Origin: Lichina pygmaea
Lineage: Eukaryota > Ascomycota > Lichinomycetes > Lichinales > Lichinaceae
Direction: 5' to 3'
NCBI GenBank assembly: GCA_963422465.1
Contig: OY730175.1
Coordinates: forward strand, 186,001-250,000
Length of the DNA: 64,000 nucleotides
A program made the translations under genes and the position numbers. The notes beneath the pieces were generated by a model. The model was not told the origin of the DNA and did not search any database. It worked only from the letters and a program-made list of their open reading frames with translations. The number at the start of each line of letters is the position of its first letter. The first letter of the stretch is position 1. Positions 1-11,363 of the stretch are shown in pieces.

Positions 1-1771
1 GAGCGCTCAGCATCACGTGATAGCACTTGTCATTATTGAAGCTCGCTTGGAACACTGCTTAGTCAGGTTAGCGGCTCTAGAGCCACGTGATCTTCGTCCG
101 GGTATCTTTCTATTTATGGCATCGTGGAGATGCTCGAGTCGTGCATCACTTTAGATCACTTCATGTATTGCATGCTTCGACCGCCAAATCTGATGAGAGC
201 TGCCAGGCCTACACGAAACAGTCGCACCACAGCCCCACCACAGCCACCTGTGCCGGGAAGGCCTACGAAGGGTACAGTTACGAGGTTCTCGCCGAAAATA
301 TTGTTAGGTCAGTTACCCATAGCAACAAAACTCGGTTGGAAATTGCTGCTCAGGATGTGGGCGATCGGGTCATCCTCTTTTGAAACCACGTGATCATCCT
401 CGAAGTTTTACAGATACTCATCTAACAATATTTTCGCCCAAGAACCTCGTACTGTACATATCGTACTCGACTACTCGTAGTACCCCACGTACCCCCATCG
501 TACTTCCATACAGTACTTCCGAGGTCCTCGGATCGATATGGAATGTATTAATTACGGCCAACTAGCTAAGCTTCACCAAGACAATCAGTCAATCTTCTAG
601 AAAGATTCAGACCAAGATGGGTCTTGTTCGGTTCGTCAGACCAGTGATTAATCACTGGTACAATATTGATGTCCCGACTCGTCAGAGCCCCACCTGCCCT
701 GGCACGCCTGGCCACTGTGTTTCTGTGATAATCTCTCAAAGAGCACACTTCTCCCCCATCCCCATCAGACCGACCCACATTCCCCGACAACATTCTTTCA
801 AGAGCGTAGGACGAAACAGAATAAGGCCCTTGTGGCCTGCAAGGTACCTTTGTAGTTAGTTGAGGAACTTGATCTCCTCCAAAATTTCCCCATGTACTTA
901 CGTAGACAGTCATTCTCCACCGCCACACCCCTGCTTCTTGTTAGGCGCAGCCCTACATCATCAGCCGACGGCAGTCCTGACCACCCGACCGTGGCTGTCG
1001 GATCTTTTGGCCGAGTTGTTGGGCCTTCTGGCACTTCTACGGCACCAACCCCATGGGAGAGATGACTAACCGCTCGGTGCCGCCCGCACCCACCTCTATG
1101 AATAAACTCGTATCCGACTACTGTACGGAGTACGTAACGGTACTTCGTACATGACACACGCCCCGCATAGGCCTGACACGCTTCCCTCCGGCCGTCGGCG
1201 GTTCCGGAGCGGCTCACCCGACTTTTGGTCGTTGGTTTCGAAATGTATTCACGATCAAAAGAAAGACACCTCATGCTAATCAGCCCTGCTCTGTCCAGCA
1301 ACGACGCAGGAACACAACCGTCAACGGTCAGCCTTGTTCCTTCGATGCGCCTGCCATCCGCCCATTGCGATGCCAGCCACGGACGTGGACCTCGAGTCTA
1401 TCTCCCTTGGGATGTGGATCCTGCCAGGCCGCGCCTATTTCGAGTCTGCCAAGCGTCAAACGAGCATCTGCCGGCACCGTGCCGCGATCCTGCCGCATCG
1501 ACGGGCCCGCGGCGCGGCTGGGCGCCTACGGCCGCGAGTTCAATGGACCAGAGGCTCCAGCCAGCCTACGACCGGATCGAGGCCTGGAACCTGGTTGACG
1601 GCGCTGCGCCATGCTTCATCCTAGCAGGACGTTGTTCCGGTAAAATCAGAGCGACCGGTACAGCGTCCCTTTCGAGACCAAAACCTCTGCCGTTGCTCGA
1701 TCCTCAGAGCATCGACAATTCTTGATCGTTCTGCTTCCCCCGGTCCTCGGTTCAGCCTTCGTGACACAGCG
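1..1771. other. Intergenic region upstream of the kelch gene
   Basis: I see no convincing gene here. Open frames on both strands are short, overlap each other and match nothing I recognise. The sequence contains scattered GTAC-rich patches, for example around 455-510 and a GTACGGAGTAC palindrome half at 1123-1133. Similar patches recur in the other host spacers of this window. The last few hundred bases should hold the promoter of the gene starting at 1772, but I cannot point to a TATA box with confidence. Confidence 0.6.
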
Positions 1772-2111
1772 ATGCCGTCACGTCCACGGGCTTTCGCCGT
1801 CTTCTGCGCCTTGCTCTCGACATCCACGCTCGCCGACGCCTGGCCGCGGAGGTCTGATGATGTCTCCATCGCGAGGCGCACGACGCTGAGCGCCCGTCAA
1901 TCTGCTGGCAACATCGACAACGATTCGTTCTACAGGAGGGTCTATCCGGCGAGTGAGTGCGCCCTGCGTCCTACTGCAGAGTCGGAACTCGACTCGACCC
2001 TGACGTGCCAATGCGCAGCTGTCATCGTCGACAATTGGCTTTACATCGATGGCGGGGAGTTCTCGTACGACGATGGCGACACCGTGCGCTACGAGCATTG
2101 TACGTCGGCCG

Positions 2112-2154
<43 letters not shown>

Positions 2155-4043
2155 ACCAAGCTCAGGAAAGTTGAACGCTCACCGACTCCTCCTAACCCCC
2201 CAGCGACGGCTACTCTCGCCATCGACCTCTCCCGATCGTGGACGAACTCGTCCGTGACGATCAAGTCGACCGAGCACGCCCGCGGCGTGCCACACCTGCT
2301 GGGCACGAATCTGTGGTACAACGAGTCGGGCAACGAGCTCCTGCAAGGCTTTGTCGGGGCCGCGTCGCCCTGGCCAAACACCAACGGCGTGCAGGATCTG
2401 TGTCTGTGGAGCTTCAAGCTCGACGGCAAAGGCAGCGGCAGCTGGAGCCAGGTGTACGACTCCAGGGCGTCGGCCTTCGCCAGCATGACCCGCCCGTACC
2501 AGGGCTCCATGGCCCAGGACGACGGGGCCGCCTACATCCTCGGCGGCGTCTCGACCGCGGACACGAGTCACGAGACGCGCGGCCAGCCTTACATCACCCT
2601 CCCGGGTCTCATCAAGTACAACTTCACGACGGCGGAGTTCACGAACAGCACGGCCACGGACTACCACGGCGCCGGCACCGCCGCGCGTGGCCAGATGTTG
2701 TACGTGCCGACGTACGGCGAGAAGGGCCTCTACATCCCCCTCGGCGGCGACGCGCCCCGGCCGGGCAAGTACTCGCCGGGATCGTCCATGGTCGGCTTTC
2801 GCAACATCATGATGTACGATCCGGCGACGGACCGGTGGCACAGCCAGACCACCACCGGCGCCGAACCGAAAGGGCGCATCGAGTTCTGCGCCGTCGGCGC
2901 GCGCTCGACCGACGGTACCTACGAAATGTCGGTGCCGTTCTGGTCGCCCGTCCGGAGCGGGGCCCTTCTCCAGGTCTGAATCGTGCTGAAAACCGGTCTT
3001 TTCTCGCAGATTCATCTACGCCGGCTGGAGCGGCTCGCTCGGCGACGTGGCCATCCCGTGGGACGAGGTCTTCGTCCTCAGCCTGCCGGCGTTCCGCTGG
3101 TTCAAAGTGCGCTACGAACCCAGACATCCCCGACACGGACACGCCTGCCAGGTCGTCGGCAACCGGCAGATGCTCATCGTCGGCGGCGTCGACACCCTGC
3201 AAGACGAGGTGCTTCCGTTTCCCGACTCGAATGTCAGGACCGTCGACATTGCCCCGCTCAGCACGAGAGACCAGCTCACTCGCGGACTCGGCGTCTTCGA
3301 CATGACGAGGCTGAATTTCTCGGATCGTTACGACGCCGACGCGGAGCCGTACACCCAGAGCGACCTCGTCGCGGACTACTACGAGCAAAAGTAACCGGTC
3401 TCCTCGGCGAGCCCCGGTCGTGCCATGGTGCTGACGAGCTGCGTAGCCCGCGCTATCCGACCTGGGACAACGACGACGTCAAGGCGCTCATGCAGACCGA
3501 ATCCGGTGGGTGCTGACGGTCCGTGCCCGACGTCTCCGCCCCTGACCGTGGCTCGCTTCAGATCCTCGACCGAATCCGACCGCTCCTGCAGGGTCTTTTG
3601 CGTCTCCGTCCGAGGCGGCCTCGTCTGGGATCGGCAGCGGCGGCATCGCCGGTATCGCCGTCGGCGGCATCGTCGGCCTATCCTTACTTGGCGCAGGGGC
3701 CTTCCTTCTCTTCCGCAGGAGGAGGAAGCGGAACGACGTTGCCCGGCAGGAATCCACATCGGACAAGGGCGGCCCCGATTCTCCGGGCTCGAACGGTGGC
3801 GAGGTTCGGGACAGCTACTTCAGGGGATTCGGCTACTCGGAGATGATGGCCGGCGGCGGCGGATCGAAACCGCGACCGATGGCGAGCGAGCTGCCCGTTT
3901 CGACACGCCAGCACGACCGGCGGCCGCTGCACGAGCTCAACGTCGAAGAGCGGAGATACGACGTCGGGGACCGCGAAAGGACCGGGGCCGAATCGGAGGT
4001 ATTGCTGAACCAACCACGCCAACTCGTAGAGCTGAGCGGGTGA
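1772..4043 (+). CDS. Kelch-repeat type I membrane protein (five exons)
   Basis: Proposed exons are 1772-2099, 2204-2927, 3010-3390, 3447-3505 and 3562-4043, giving 657 residues with every phase consistent. Residues 1-23 look like a secretion signal. The middle has kelch-type beta-propeller blades: Gly-Gly pairs followed by Tyr/Trp, as in ILGGVSTADT, IFIYAGWSG and MLIVGGVDT. Residues about 520-546 form a Gly/Ile/Leu membrane span followed at once by RRRRKR, so the propeller should lie outside and a roughly 110-residue tail in the cytosol. This layout is common in filamentous ascomycetes; ligand and role are unknown. Donors are GTACGT, GTCGGT, GTAACC and GTGGGT. The second is weak, but the join restores the expected Tyr-Glu-Ile-Phe-Ile-Tyr blade start. 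The first intron contains a 39-base poly-C run. Confidence 0.82.
2114..2152 (+). repeat. 39-base poly-C tract in intron 1 of the kelch gene
   Basis: An uninterrupted run of 39 C lies between donor GTACGT at 2100 and acceptor CAG ending at 2203. Reading through it would give a long poly-proline and a frame mismatch, whereas splicing it out joins two frames cleanly. The opposite strand is a 39-base G run, able to form G-quadruplexes. Exact length is unreliable in any sequencing technology. Confidence 0.9.
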
Positions 4044-6504
4044 CGCGCCACGTACGAAGTCTCATGGAGAGTCGCGACCGAACCACATACACCGAGGCGT
4101 TTCTGTGTGGACCGCATTCCCTTTTGGAAGCGCCACGAGCCCGTCTCTTTCATCGATGACGATTCTGATCTTTTGGGTTACGTTCTCCAGGAGTATGGCG
4201 CGATATACTTTCGAGTCTTCCAGCCTGTTTTGAACCTACCGTTCCGGATGCTACTGCTACTTGTATATACCGGAATCCAACCTCTCTTTCTCCCTCACTC
4301 GCCCACGCACCAGGCCAGAATATCTCGAGCCCACATGACGCCGACGCGGTGCCGAGCCCTCCATAGCAACTTCACCGGATCATGTTTCACGTATAGGAAT
4401 CCTCACGTCCGGCCTAGCACAGACATCAAGGGCCAGCTCATCAGCCCGTCCTCACAGATTCAACCCAAGCGGGCTCCCACCAACGCATCACGTGACCTTC
4501 CAGTCGTCCACCAGCAAAGGCGATCAAGCTGCCAACGCTGGATCCTCGCCGGACGTCTGACGAGCCACTCGATCGATACCGTACTGGACAGATCTCATCC
4601 AGTGGCCCCTAACGTCTGGTGTGCAAGACGGTTGGTCGGCCAGGGGTCAAGTGGATGGTATGCTCGAGATCATCTTTGCACCTGGAAGTCTTGAGATGAG
4701 GGGTTTCAAGTCACCCTCCAGCATACAAGTAGACGATAGCTCCAGCAGTCTGGCTCAACAGAGGTCCCAGATTTGATGAAAGCTTCATTGCTTCTTTGAC
4801 GTAAGTGGAGCAGTCTCTGCCAGATAGACAGAGAGAGCCAGTTAGCTTTATCTAGATTGCTTTGAGAGGTGTCCAAGATCCTGTCGGGCTCCTGACCATG
4901 AGGCATATAGCGCGGTAAGATATCCAGATACTGGTACGTTTTACGTACTCTTCAGCACAACAGAGATGGATTATGTAATCATTGATTCTTGCAACATTTG
5001 CCTGCTGCTAACTTGTTACATGTTCAAGTCAAAACTCCTATCCACACGACAGGTGTCGTCCGAAGCACGATCGCCGCTGCGGAAGCCAGTCAACAATACA
5101 GCCATCATCCACAGATTACTTTCAGTATTTTTTAAGCATCAAGAATAGAACAGTGGCGATGGCCCGATGAACCGACGTGGTGGCGAAGCAGAGCGAACCA
5201 TCGCTGCCAAGATGCCCGCGGTACCGGTAGAGAGCTGACGGCCCGACCAGAGCTCAAAAGCACCGCCCCCACCAAAGCTCCAGAAGGGAAAAGGACCGCC
5301 AGACCGGTCGGGCATGGCGCTATGAGGACACGGAATCGTGACCCGCCTCCGGGCAGCGCTAGACAGCTTCAGCTCAAGGAGAGATGAGAGGACTCAAATT
5401 TGGGACGACGTGTCATCCGTCGTCCCATCTTGCGGATACAGCCTGTACCGTCTTACGAAAGCCATGGGCGCATGCCCTCCGCGAGTTCGGGACGGGGCTT
5501 CATCGTGCGACACTGGCATTCTGATCTATGCCCGACGACCCGGAGGGCCACGATGCTCGAGTACGGCATCGGTCAAGCGACGTGACATGTCCCTCTCGCC
5601 CTCACGGAACCGAGACGCCGATAACCTCCCACAGGCATCAGGGGTCAGGACCGCCTTGTCCGGGTCGAGGGACCTTCCCGATCCCGTATCGGCCACGCGC
5701 CGACGAGGAGGGAAGCCCGGATACTCGGCCGCCTTCAGCCTTACCGTATTGTGCACCCAACCGAGTTAGCGCCCGTTGCATCATGGGGATGACTGTACTG
5801 ATGGTGCGCCTTCAGCCAGGCACCGCGCGCCATCATTTGCACGGCCTGCCTATCAGAGTGGCCGCAACGGGTGAGCAAGGACCACCGGTCTTGGCCGAGT
5901 TTGGGGCTCGGTCGTCGGTGCGACCGCTTGCTTGATAGAGCTGGACTCTGCAAACACGAGGAATGAGGACTACGATACGGCCTGGCGGCCAGGATGACTT
6001 CCAAGACCCTGCCTTCTGCTAAAGCGCCGTAAGGCGGATCAGCCGATTCACGACACCGCGATCTGCTTGGCCCGTTCGGCCGTGTCCCTGGAGGGCTGAA
6101 CCGTCTCGGCCCTCCTCCAACTTGCACTCCCCACCATGGGTGTTCCCGGTCCAATGGCCGTCTCAGCTGCCTTGCCCCCTGTCCGTCGACCGGTGCCTGG
6201 CGCCCTGTCAGCCCCCTTGCCGGCTTTGGTCAGACGCATCAGGAACCACGCTGGCCGTCCAGGTCCATATATAGAGACCCTTGCCCTCGCCATGGCGTCT
6301 CTTGTCATCCGTTGTCGATTTCATCTCCTTGTCCGGCTCTGGTCCTACAGTCTGTCCTTCTACCGTCTCTCGTACCTTGTCCTATGCCTTGAACAGCGGC
6401 GCCGGGGATCCTCGTCTGACGTCCTTGCCGAACATACCCTCTCTGTCCTTCGTTCTGCTGGTGTCGTTGCATGAGCCCTTGCACTCTCTTGTATAGCGTA
6501 CATC
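4044..6504. other. Intergenic region between kelch and chitinase genes
   Basis: About 2.4 kb with no gene that I can support. Open frames around 4107-4694 and 5338-5935 have no recognisable domain, overlap frames on the other strand and lack clear splice structure. The last 250 bases are pyrimidine-rich and contain a TATA-like site, as expected for the chitinase promoter and 5' leader. Confidence 0.6.
6267..6274 (+). promoter_or_regulatory. Possible TATA element of the chitinase gene
   Basis: ATATATAG lies about 230 bases upstream of the chitinase start codon and is followed by a long CT-rich stretch (about 6340-6500), a usual fungal promoter arrangement. The call is positional only. Confidence 0.35.
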
Positions 6505-7833
6505 ATGTCTTTGCTTGCTCTAACGGCTCTGCTGTCCGTCGTCGGCTCGACCGCCGCCTTTGATGCGTCGGCGAGCAACAACGTGGCCGTCTACTGGGTA
6601 TGTTCCCCCTCTCCATGTGCCTGTAGATGTTTCTCGCTCATGCGCCTCTAGGGCCAAGGTCCAGACCAAGCAAGGCTCGCAGAGCTGTGCGAAAAGTCGA
6701 CGGCCGACATCATTCCGCTCGGCTTCCTGAACGTCTTTCCCGAGCAGGGCGCCGGCGGCTACCCCGGGACCAACTTTGGCAGTGCCTGCGGGCCCGGCCT
6801 CTACAAGACCCCCGAGGGCGTCGAGACGCAGCTCACGAGCGGATGCGCCGCCGTCGCCGAGGACATTCCCAAGTGCCAGGCCCTCGGCAAAAAGATATTG
6901 CTGTCCCTCGGGGGTGCGACGCCGGCTACGTACAAGGTCAGCAGCGACGAGGCGGGCGCGCGGTTCGCCGACTTTCTGTGGGGCGCCTTCGGACCGGCTC
7001 AGCCGTCTTACACCGGGCCGCGTCCGTTCGGGGACGCCGTCGTCGACGGGTTCGACTTTGACATCGAGCACAACGGTTCTGGCGGCTACGCGGCCCTGAT
7101 CACCCGTCTCCGGGAGCACTACGAGGAGGACTCGACCAAGCAGTACTACATCTCCGCGGCCCCGCAATGCGTGCTCCCCGACGCGCAGCTGTCGGACGTC
7201 ATCTCCAAGGCCTGGTTCGACTTTGTGTGGATCCAGTTCTTCAACACTCCCGGCTGCTCGGCGCGCGACTACGTCGACGGGCGCGGCAAGTTCACCTTTG
7301 ACGACTGGGTCGGCGTCGTCGAGGCGTCGCCGAACCCCAAGGCCAAGGTCATGCTCGGGCTGCCGGCCAGCCAGAGCGCCGTCTACAAGCCCGAGTTCTA
7401 CCTCGAGCCGAAAGAGGTGACCAAGATCGTCAACGACTTCAAGGGCAAGTACCCCGATCAGTTCGGCGGCGTGATGCTCTGGGAGGCGACCGCGTCGGAT
7501 ACCAACCGGGTCAACGGCAAGAGCTTCTGCGACGCCGTCAAGGACATTCTCGGCGGGACAAGCCAAGGGCCGGCCGACGGCGAGCCGACGACGACGACGA
7601 CGACGACTGCTACTACGACTGCGCACGATTTGCCCCCGTCAGAGGTCGCAGAATACGGCTACCCGGGAAGCAATCCGCGTGGAAACCCTGGACATTTGGA
7701 TTTGGAACAACCTAAGACGGAATCAAGCCCTACTCCCGAGATGCACGACTTGGACTCGGGCTCTCACTTCTCGGGTGACGACGGCAGGTGGCACGAAGGA
7801 AGGCGCTACGTGCCACGGTCTTTTGTCGGGTGA
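6505..7833 (+). CDS. Secreted class III chitinase (GH18)
   Basis: Exons 6505-6597 and 6652-7833 (54-base intron, GTATGT...CTAG) give 424 residues. GH18 chitinases hydrolyse beta-1,4-N-acetylglucosamine chains by substrate-assisted catalysis. Residues 1-18 are a signal peptide. The TIM-barrel domain starts at NVAVYWGQG, typical of the plant/fungal class III type. The signature D163-x-x-D166-x-D168-x-E170 (DGFDFDIE) is complete, with E170 the expected acid/base. LLSLGG upstream and GGVMLWEA downstream are conserved barrel strands. A Thr-run linker begins near residue 344, followed by about 70 residues with no chitin-binding module that I recognise. A secreted enzyme for cell-wall remodelling or for digesting fungal or insect chitin fits. 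The start is fixed by the signal peptide and the short first intron. Confidence 0.92.
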
Positions 7834-8534
7834 ATGCGTCTAACCAGATCTCACAAGAGCCATCTATCTTCTCCTCTTCATACCAATACCTTTGTGACCT
7901 GGCGTCGTTTTGATCACATCTCATTCTTGGCCCCTGTCATTCTCCAGACAGCCCCCTCTCTCTTTCTCCTTCTTCCTCTTCCACCTCTCCTTCTCCTTAT
8001 TCTTCTCCTCCTATACAGAGCTATTCATTCACGGATCTGCTAGCCAGGTCGGGCCCATCTACTCCTCTTTTCCTCGGCACTTCTGCCTCTGCACTTGGTG
8101 ATCTTTCCAAGCCGTAAAGAACGTATGTGCTTTGACAGTAGTTAGATCGTCTGTGCCTCGCCGCTGAATCTCTCGGGAGATGTACCCGATTCAAGCTAGC
8201 ACCTCGTACGAGGGCACCGGAGGACTACCGTACAACACGGGCACTCCCAACTATCATCATCTCCAGGCCGCTGTAAAAGAAAGCGCATAAAATGCAACAA
8301 GCCCGCGCGACACAGCCAATCTGACATGCCACTTGCCAAGCACATGGGAGCTTACAGCACTCGGCTGGCTAAGCTTCGGATAAGCTTACCAACATAGCAC
8401 AGTACAGTACGTACGTAGTACTTCTGTACCGTATCGTACGGTGGCACGTCAACGTCAGCGCTGACCTTGTCGTCTGCTGACGGAAGAGCCTGGATGGATT
8501 CTCTCCTTTTCAGAGGAAGGGTGAGAGAGTCAGA
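7834..8534. other. Intergenic region, pyrimidine-rich then GTAC-rich
   Basis: 7860-8040 is strongly CT-rich and probably belongs to the chitinase 3' flank. 8400-8450 contains clustered GTAC palindromes. No gene is supported. Confidence 0.55.
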
Positions 8535-8940
8535 AGCTGTTGACCGGGGACTCTACGGAGAGTTGCCGGCGGATTTGCAGGGGTGTCGAGATCAGCCTCC
8601 CCCCTGAGCGACGGCTCTGTTGGGATTTCAACACTGCCGAGGTCCAATCTCGGGAAGGACTACGGCGGGCTGCAGAGCAGGGACCGAACAGGTGTTGAAT
8701 TCGTGTTATATAGCGAGTTCTTCTTCCTAGAGAAATTGATAACGGCTCTTCCCTGCCTCCCAGCTCCAACAGGCTCAATTGTTGTCTGCAGGCACGTGAC
8801 AGTTTGCAGAGTTTTCCTCTTCTTCCTTGTCGTCGCTCCTAGATCTTAGTTAGTCAGGCCAGAGAGACGAATCTACAGTACACAGTTGACCCGGTCGTCA
8901 ACTACGAGTACTTGTACAGCACCTCTCCACATTAGTCGAC
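8535..8940 (+). repeat. Dispersed repeat, copy 1 (interrupted by a solo LTR)
   Basis: This block matches 49838-50115 in the same orientation. Shared landmarks are GTTGACCGGGG, GGATTTGCAGGGGTG, CAGCCTCCCCCCTGAGCGACG, GGCACGTGAC, TCGTCGCTCCTAGAT, AGAGACGAATCTAC and CAGCACCTCTCCACAT. This copy is split by a 154-base insertion at 8618-8771. Its right end is abutted by the Fot1-like transposon. It has no coding potential. It could be a MITE or an LTR fragment; I could not define its termini. Confidence 0.75.
8618..8771 (+). mobile_element. 154-bp solo LTR or TRIM-like insertion, TSD GGCTC
   Basis: The insertion begins TGTTGG and ends CCAACA, the usual LTR inverted ends. It is flanked by the 5-base direct repeat GGCTC (8613-8617 and 8772-8776). 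The homologous copy near 49.96 kb runs straight through this point, so it serves as an empty site. A TATATAG lies at about 8709. No coding capacity. Confidence 0.8.
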
Positions 8941-8946
8941 CGACTA

Positions 8947-8999
8947 CGTAGGCGACCCCGGAAGTGAGCCACCCCCCCCCTAGTGAGCCACTCACCAAA
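8947..8999 (+). repeat. Left terminal inverted repeat of the Fot1-like element
   Basis: Begins CGTAGGCGACCCCGGAAG after a TA dinucleotide and contains a C9 run and two AGTGAGCC copies. It is the reverse complement of 42602-42656 with a few mismatches. The symmetry extends a few bases outward (CCGAC...GTCGG), so the exact boundary could be slightly further out. Confidence 0.85.
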
Positions 9000-9249
9000 A
9001 TCTACCGATTGAGTGACTTGATCATGAAAATAGTTGTAGACAACCACAAATGAATTAGATTTGGAATTCAAATAGGCAGTCTTCAAATCTAGCTATAGTA
9101 GTAGCTCCCACAGCAATTTGAGCTTGTCGCTGTGTTGCACGTTGCTGATTTTCAGCCCTTTGCTGCTTCTCCTCCTCAAGTGCCCTCATGATGTTCTCGA
9201 TATTTGAGAATTGGGTGTTTGGATCTACCATGACTTGACGCTGTGTAGG

Positions 9250-9586
9250 TTACCCCTCCAGTTCCCTAACCCGTGCCTCAAGCATCTCAAGGCACTTAGT
9301 ATGCTCTGCTTGGAGTACAACAGCCTCCTCAAGTGCCTTGCATGCTTTGTTGAAGAATGCCTGACATCTCTCCCCAGGGAACCCATCAGTAGAAAGTTGT
9401 GCAGCAACCTCAGCAAATTGAGCTGGCTTCCGGGGGGTCTCAAATTCCATTGTTGTACTATTCCGAGAACATTTGCAGGGTCAGGGAGATAGTGACTGCT
9501 GGTCTTGAGAGTGTGCCAGTACCTGGGATGAGTTGATGACAGATTGGGGGTTGTATGGCACTAAACCTGTGGCTCTCCACCCTGCC
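9250..9586 (-). pseudogene. Fot1/pogo-like transposase, carboxy-terminal part
   Basis: This continues the frame broken at 41461. It opens with AGWRATGLVPYNP, the typical end of the pogo/Fot1 catalytic domain, and then a Gln/Ser-rich linker. A TGA at about 9481 interrupts it. It then runs on into an acidic, helical tail (FFNKACKALEEAVVLQ...LEARVRELEG) that ends at 9250. Such coiled tails are usual for this transposase group. Confidence 0.85.
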
Positions 9587-9927
9587 TGTAAGGCCTGTTT
9601 CGACACAGGCTTACAATAGGGGCTCGCAAAGCGATCACCTGACCAGGCGCGGCACGAGAGCCGCCTAAAGCTGCGCACAGGCCGTCGAAGACTGTCGTGT
9701 GCCGCAGATTGGCCAGATAAGAGCTGCACCATGATAGCTGACTGACATCAACTCGACTCTTGAACAGGAGGCCGACTCACAGAGAAGGGGGCTTATGGCT
9801 GTGGTTGGGGACATCAGCTAGAGCTATAAGAGAGAGGTAGCTGGCCTCTCTAGGAGGCCAGCAAACAATTTAATCATCTTTCAAACATTCATCTTGACAC
9901 ACTGCTGAAGCAAGACCCGCCCTTACA
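9587..9927 (+). repeat. 5' LTR of element A
   Basis: 341 bases, TG...CA ends. It keeps about 15 CpG dinucleotides, all altered in the partner LTR. It contains an AGAGCTATAAGAGAGAGG promoter-like stretch. Confidence 0.9.
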
Positions 9928-10244
9928 GTTTTGTTTGCTCACATGGCTGTCCCCAGCTTGGAGGTTCCGCACAAGCTCTACTAGGGCTGGAGCCCCCTCA
10001 GTGTACGCTGTTTCAGCCTCTGCACTCTGGCTTGCAAAGAACTGTGGCACAAGGTGTTCTAGCCTATCTATGCCAGTAAGTGCCAGGTATCCACCTGCCT
10101 TACCCTGGCCATCAACTTACCTGAAGTCAGCCAGCTGCTTGATGATGGGTGTTTCTTTGCCACTTACATCATCTGTCCTTTCCTGGACAACCCTCTCAGG
10201 GACTTTTTGTGATACTGGTCTACTTTATGTTATGTCCTCTCACG
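9928..10244. other. Left remnant of element A interior
   Basis: About 300 bases between the 5' LTR and the first LINE fragment. No gag, protease or primer-binding site could be identified with confidence. The minus strand has an open, protein-like stretch (for example LEHLVPQFFASQSAEAETAY) of unknown origin. Confidence 0.45.
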
Positions 10245-11363
10245 GCCTGCAACGACTCGAACCTCCACGTGGTGCAGGCTGGGAACCTCGGGGCAGTCGA
10301 TGGCGGGCGGCTTCCCAGGCTGCTCGTAGTCGCTGCACCGAGAGCTAATCGAGTCACCGGTCGAGCTGCTGGTGTTGCGGAGCGACGGGCCACCGGAGGT
10401 GTCGCGCAGGCACCCTGGACACCCCCGTGAAACAGCTACAGCAGAACAGAGGACTGCGACCAAGCTTGGGAGATGAAAACCACCCGACAGACGACTACCG
10501 TGTACGCTACGGCCCGAAGCCAGCCCCACAGCTGGTGGATGTGAAGTCTAGGCGTCTGATAGGGCACCTCTGGAGTAGTCGAGAGGAGTTCTCGTCACGT
10601 CACCCTCCTAGCAGAGTCTCCAGCTAACGCGTGAGGATCTGCTAGGGGGGGAGTGGCCTTGGCACCGCGGCGTTGTTAATCGAACGCGGACCACCTGTTA
10701 AAGAAGGAGAGTGGTCGTACGAGGAGACGTCGCCGCTCCAGTGCCTAAGGGCCGTGTGATAGCCAAAGTGCTGGCTTGATGGTTTTGCCTAAGGCCTTGC
10801 CACGAAGTCTCTTCGTACGATCCACAATCTGGGGCCAGGGGGCTGGGTTATCCAGTGGGCCAACAGGTGCAACCGGGGCCCCACAGGCGACAGCGGACCA
10901 AGGAGAACTCCTCCCTACTTGGTTAGTGGGCTGGAAAGGCGGCCCTGCAGGTGCTGGCACGGCCTGCAGGGTCCGTAAGGCCTGCGAGGCATGGTCGGCC
11001 TTCGTACGAGAGATCTGCGAAGGTAACGCGAAACAGTTAACAACTGCGAGGCGTGGCATATAATGGCAGTGACGGAGGTAGGGCCTGGGCCTACTACGAG
11101 ACTGTCTATATGGCCCGAGAGGACGGATGCGCATGCCGGTTCGTACGGAGTGCAGGCTTAGGCTGCAAACGACGAGCTCAGGGAGCAAACTACAGTTGGA
11201 GCGTGGGCTCTGGGCTGGTGACCCAGCGCTCCGAAGCAGGATCCCAGGGGTGAGCACGTACGGCGGAGTGCAAGAAACCTCGGGACTGTGGGAAAGCGTG
11301 GTAGAGACCCTGTGGGGGGGTGCCAACTCTACACTATGTTCTGGCATAGTACGACTGTGGTGG
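10245..11363 (+). mobile_element. 5' part of a Tad1-like LINE (family 2), truncated
   Basis: This CpG-rich block is collinear with 50366-51530: both begin GCCTGCRACGACTC and share most of their length, including GGTTTTGCCTAAGGCCTTGCCA and TGGCATATAATGGCAGTGA. At 11363 it stops where a different LINE begins. It carries no recognisable ORF1 domain and is probably 5' untranslated and degenerate ORF1 sequence. Confidence 0.7.

Noticed and set aside
2022-3015. Long antisense frames over the kelch gene
   Set aside because: Arg/Gly/Val-rich shadow frames of GC-rich coding sequence; the sense strand gives coherent kelch domains and splice sites.
5338-5935. Overlapping open frames of 130-145 codons on both strands between the kelch and chitinase genes
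   Set aside because: No recognisable motif, no splice structure, and equal openness on the opposite strand; typical of GC-rich spacer.
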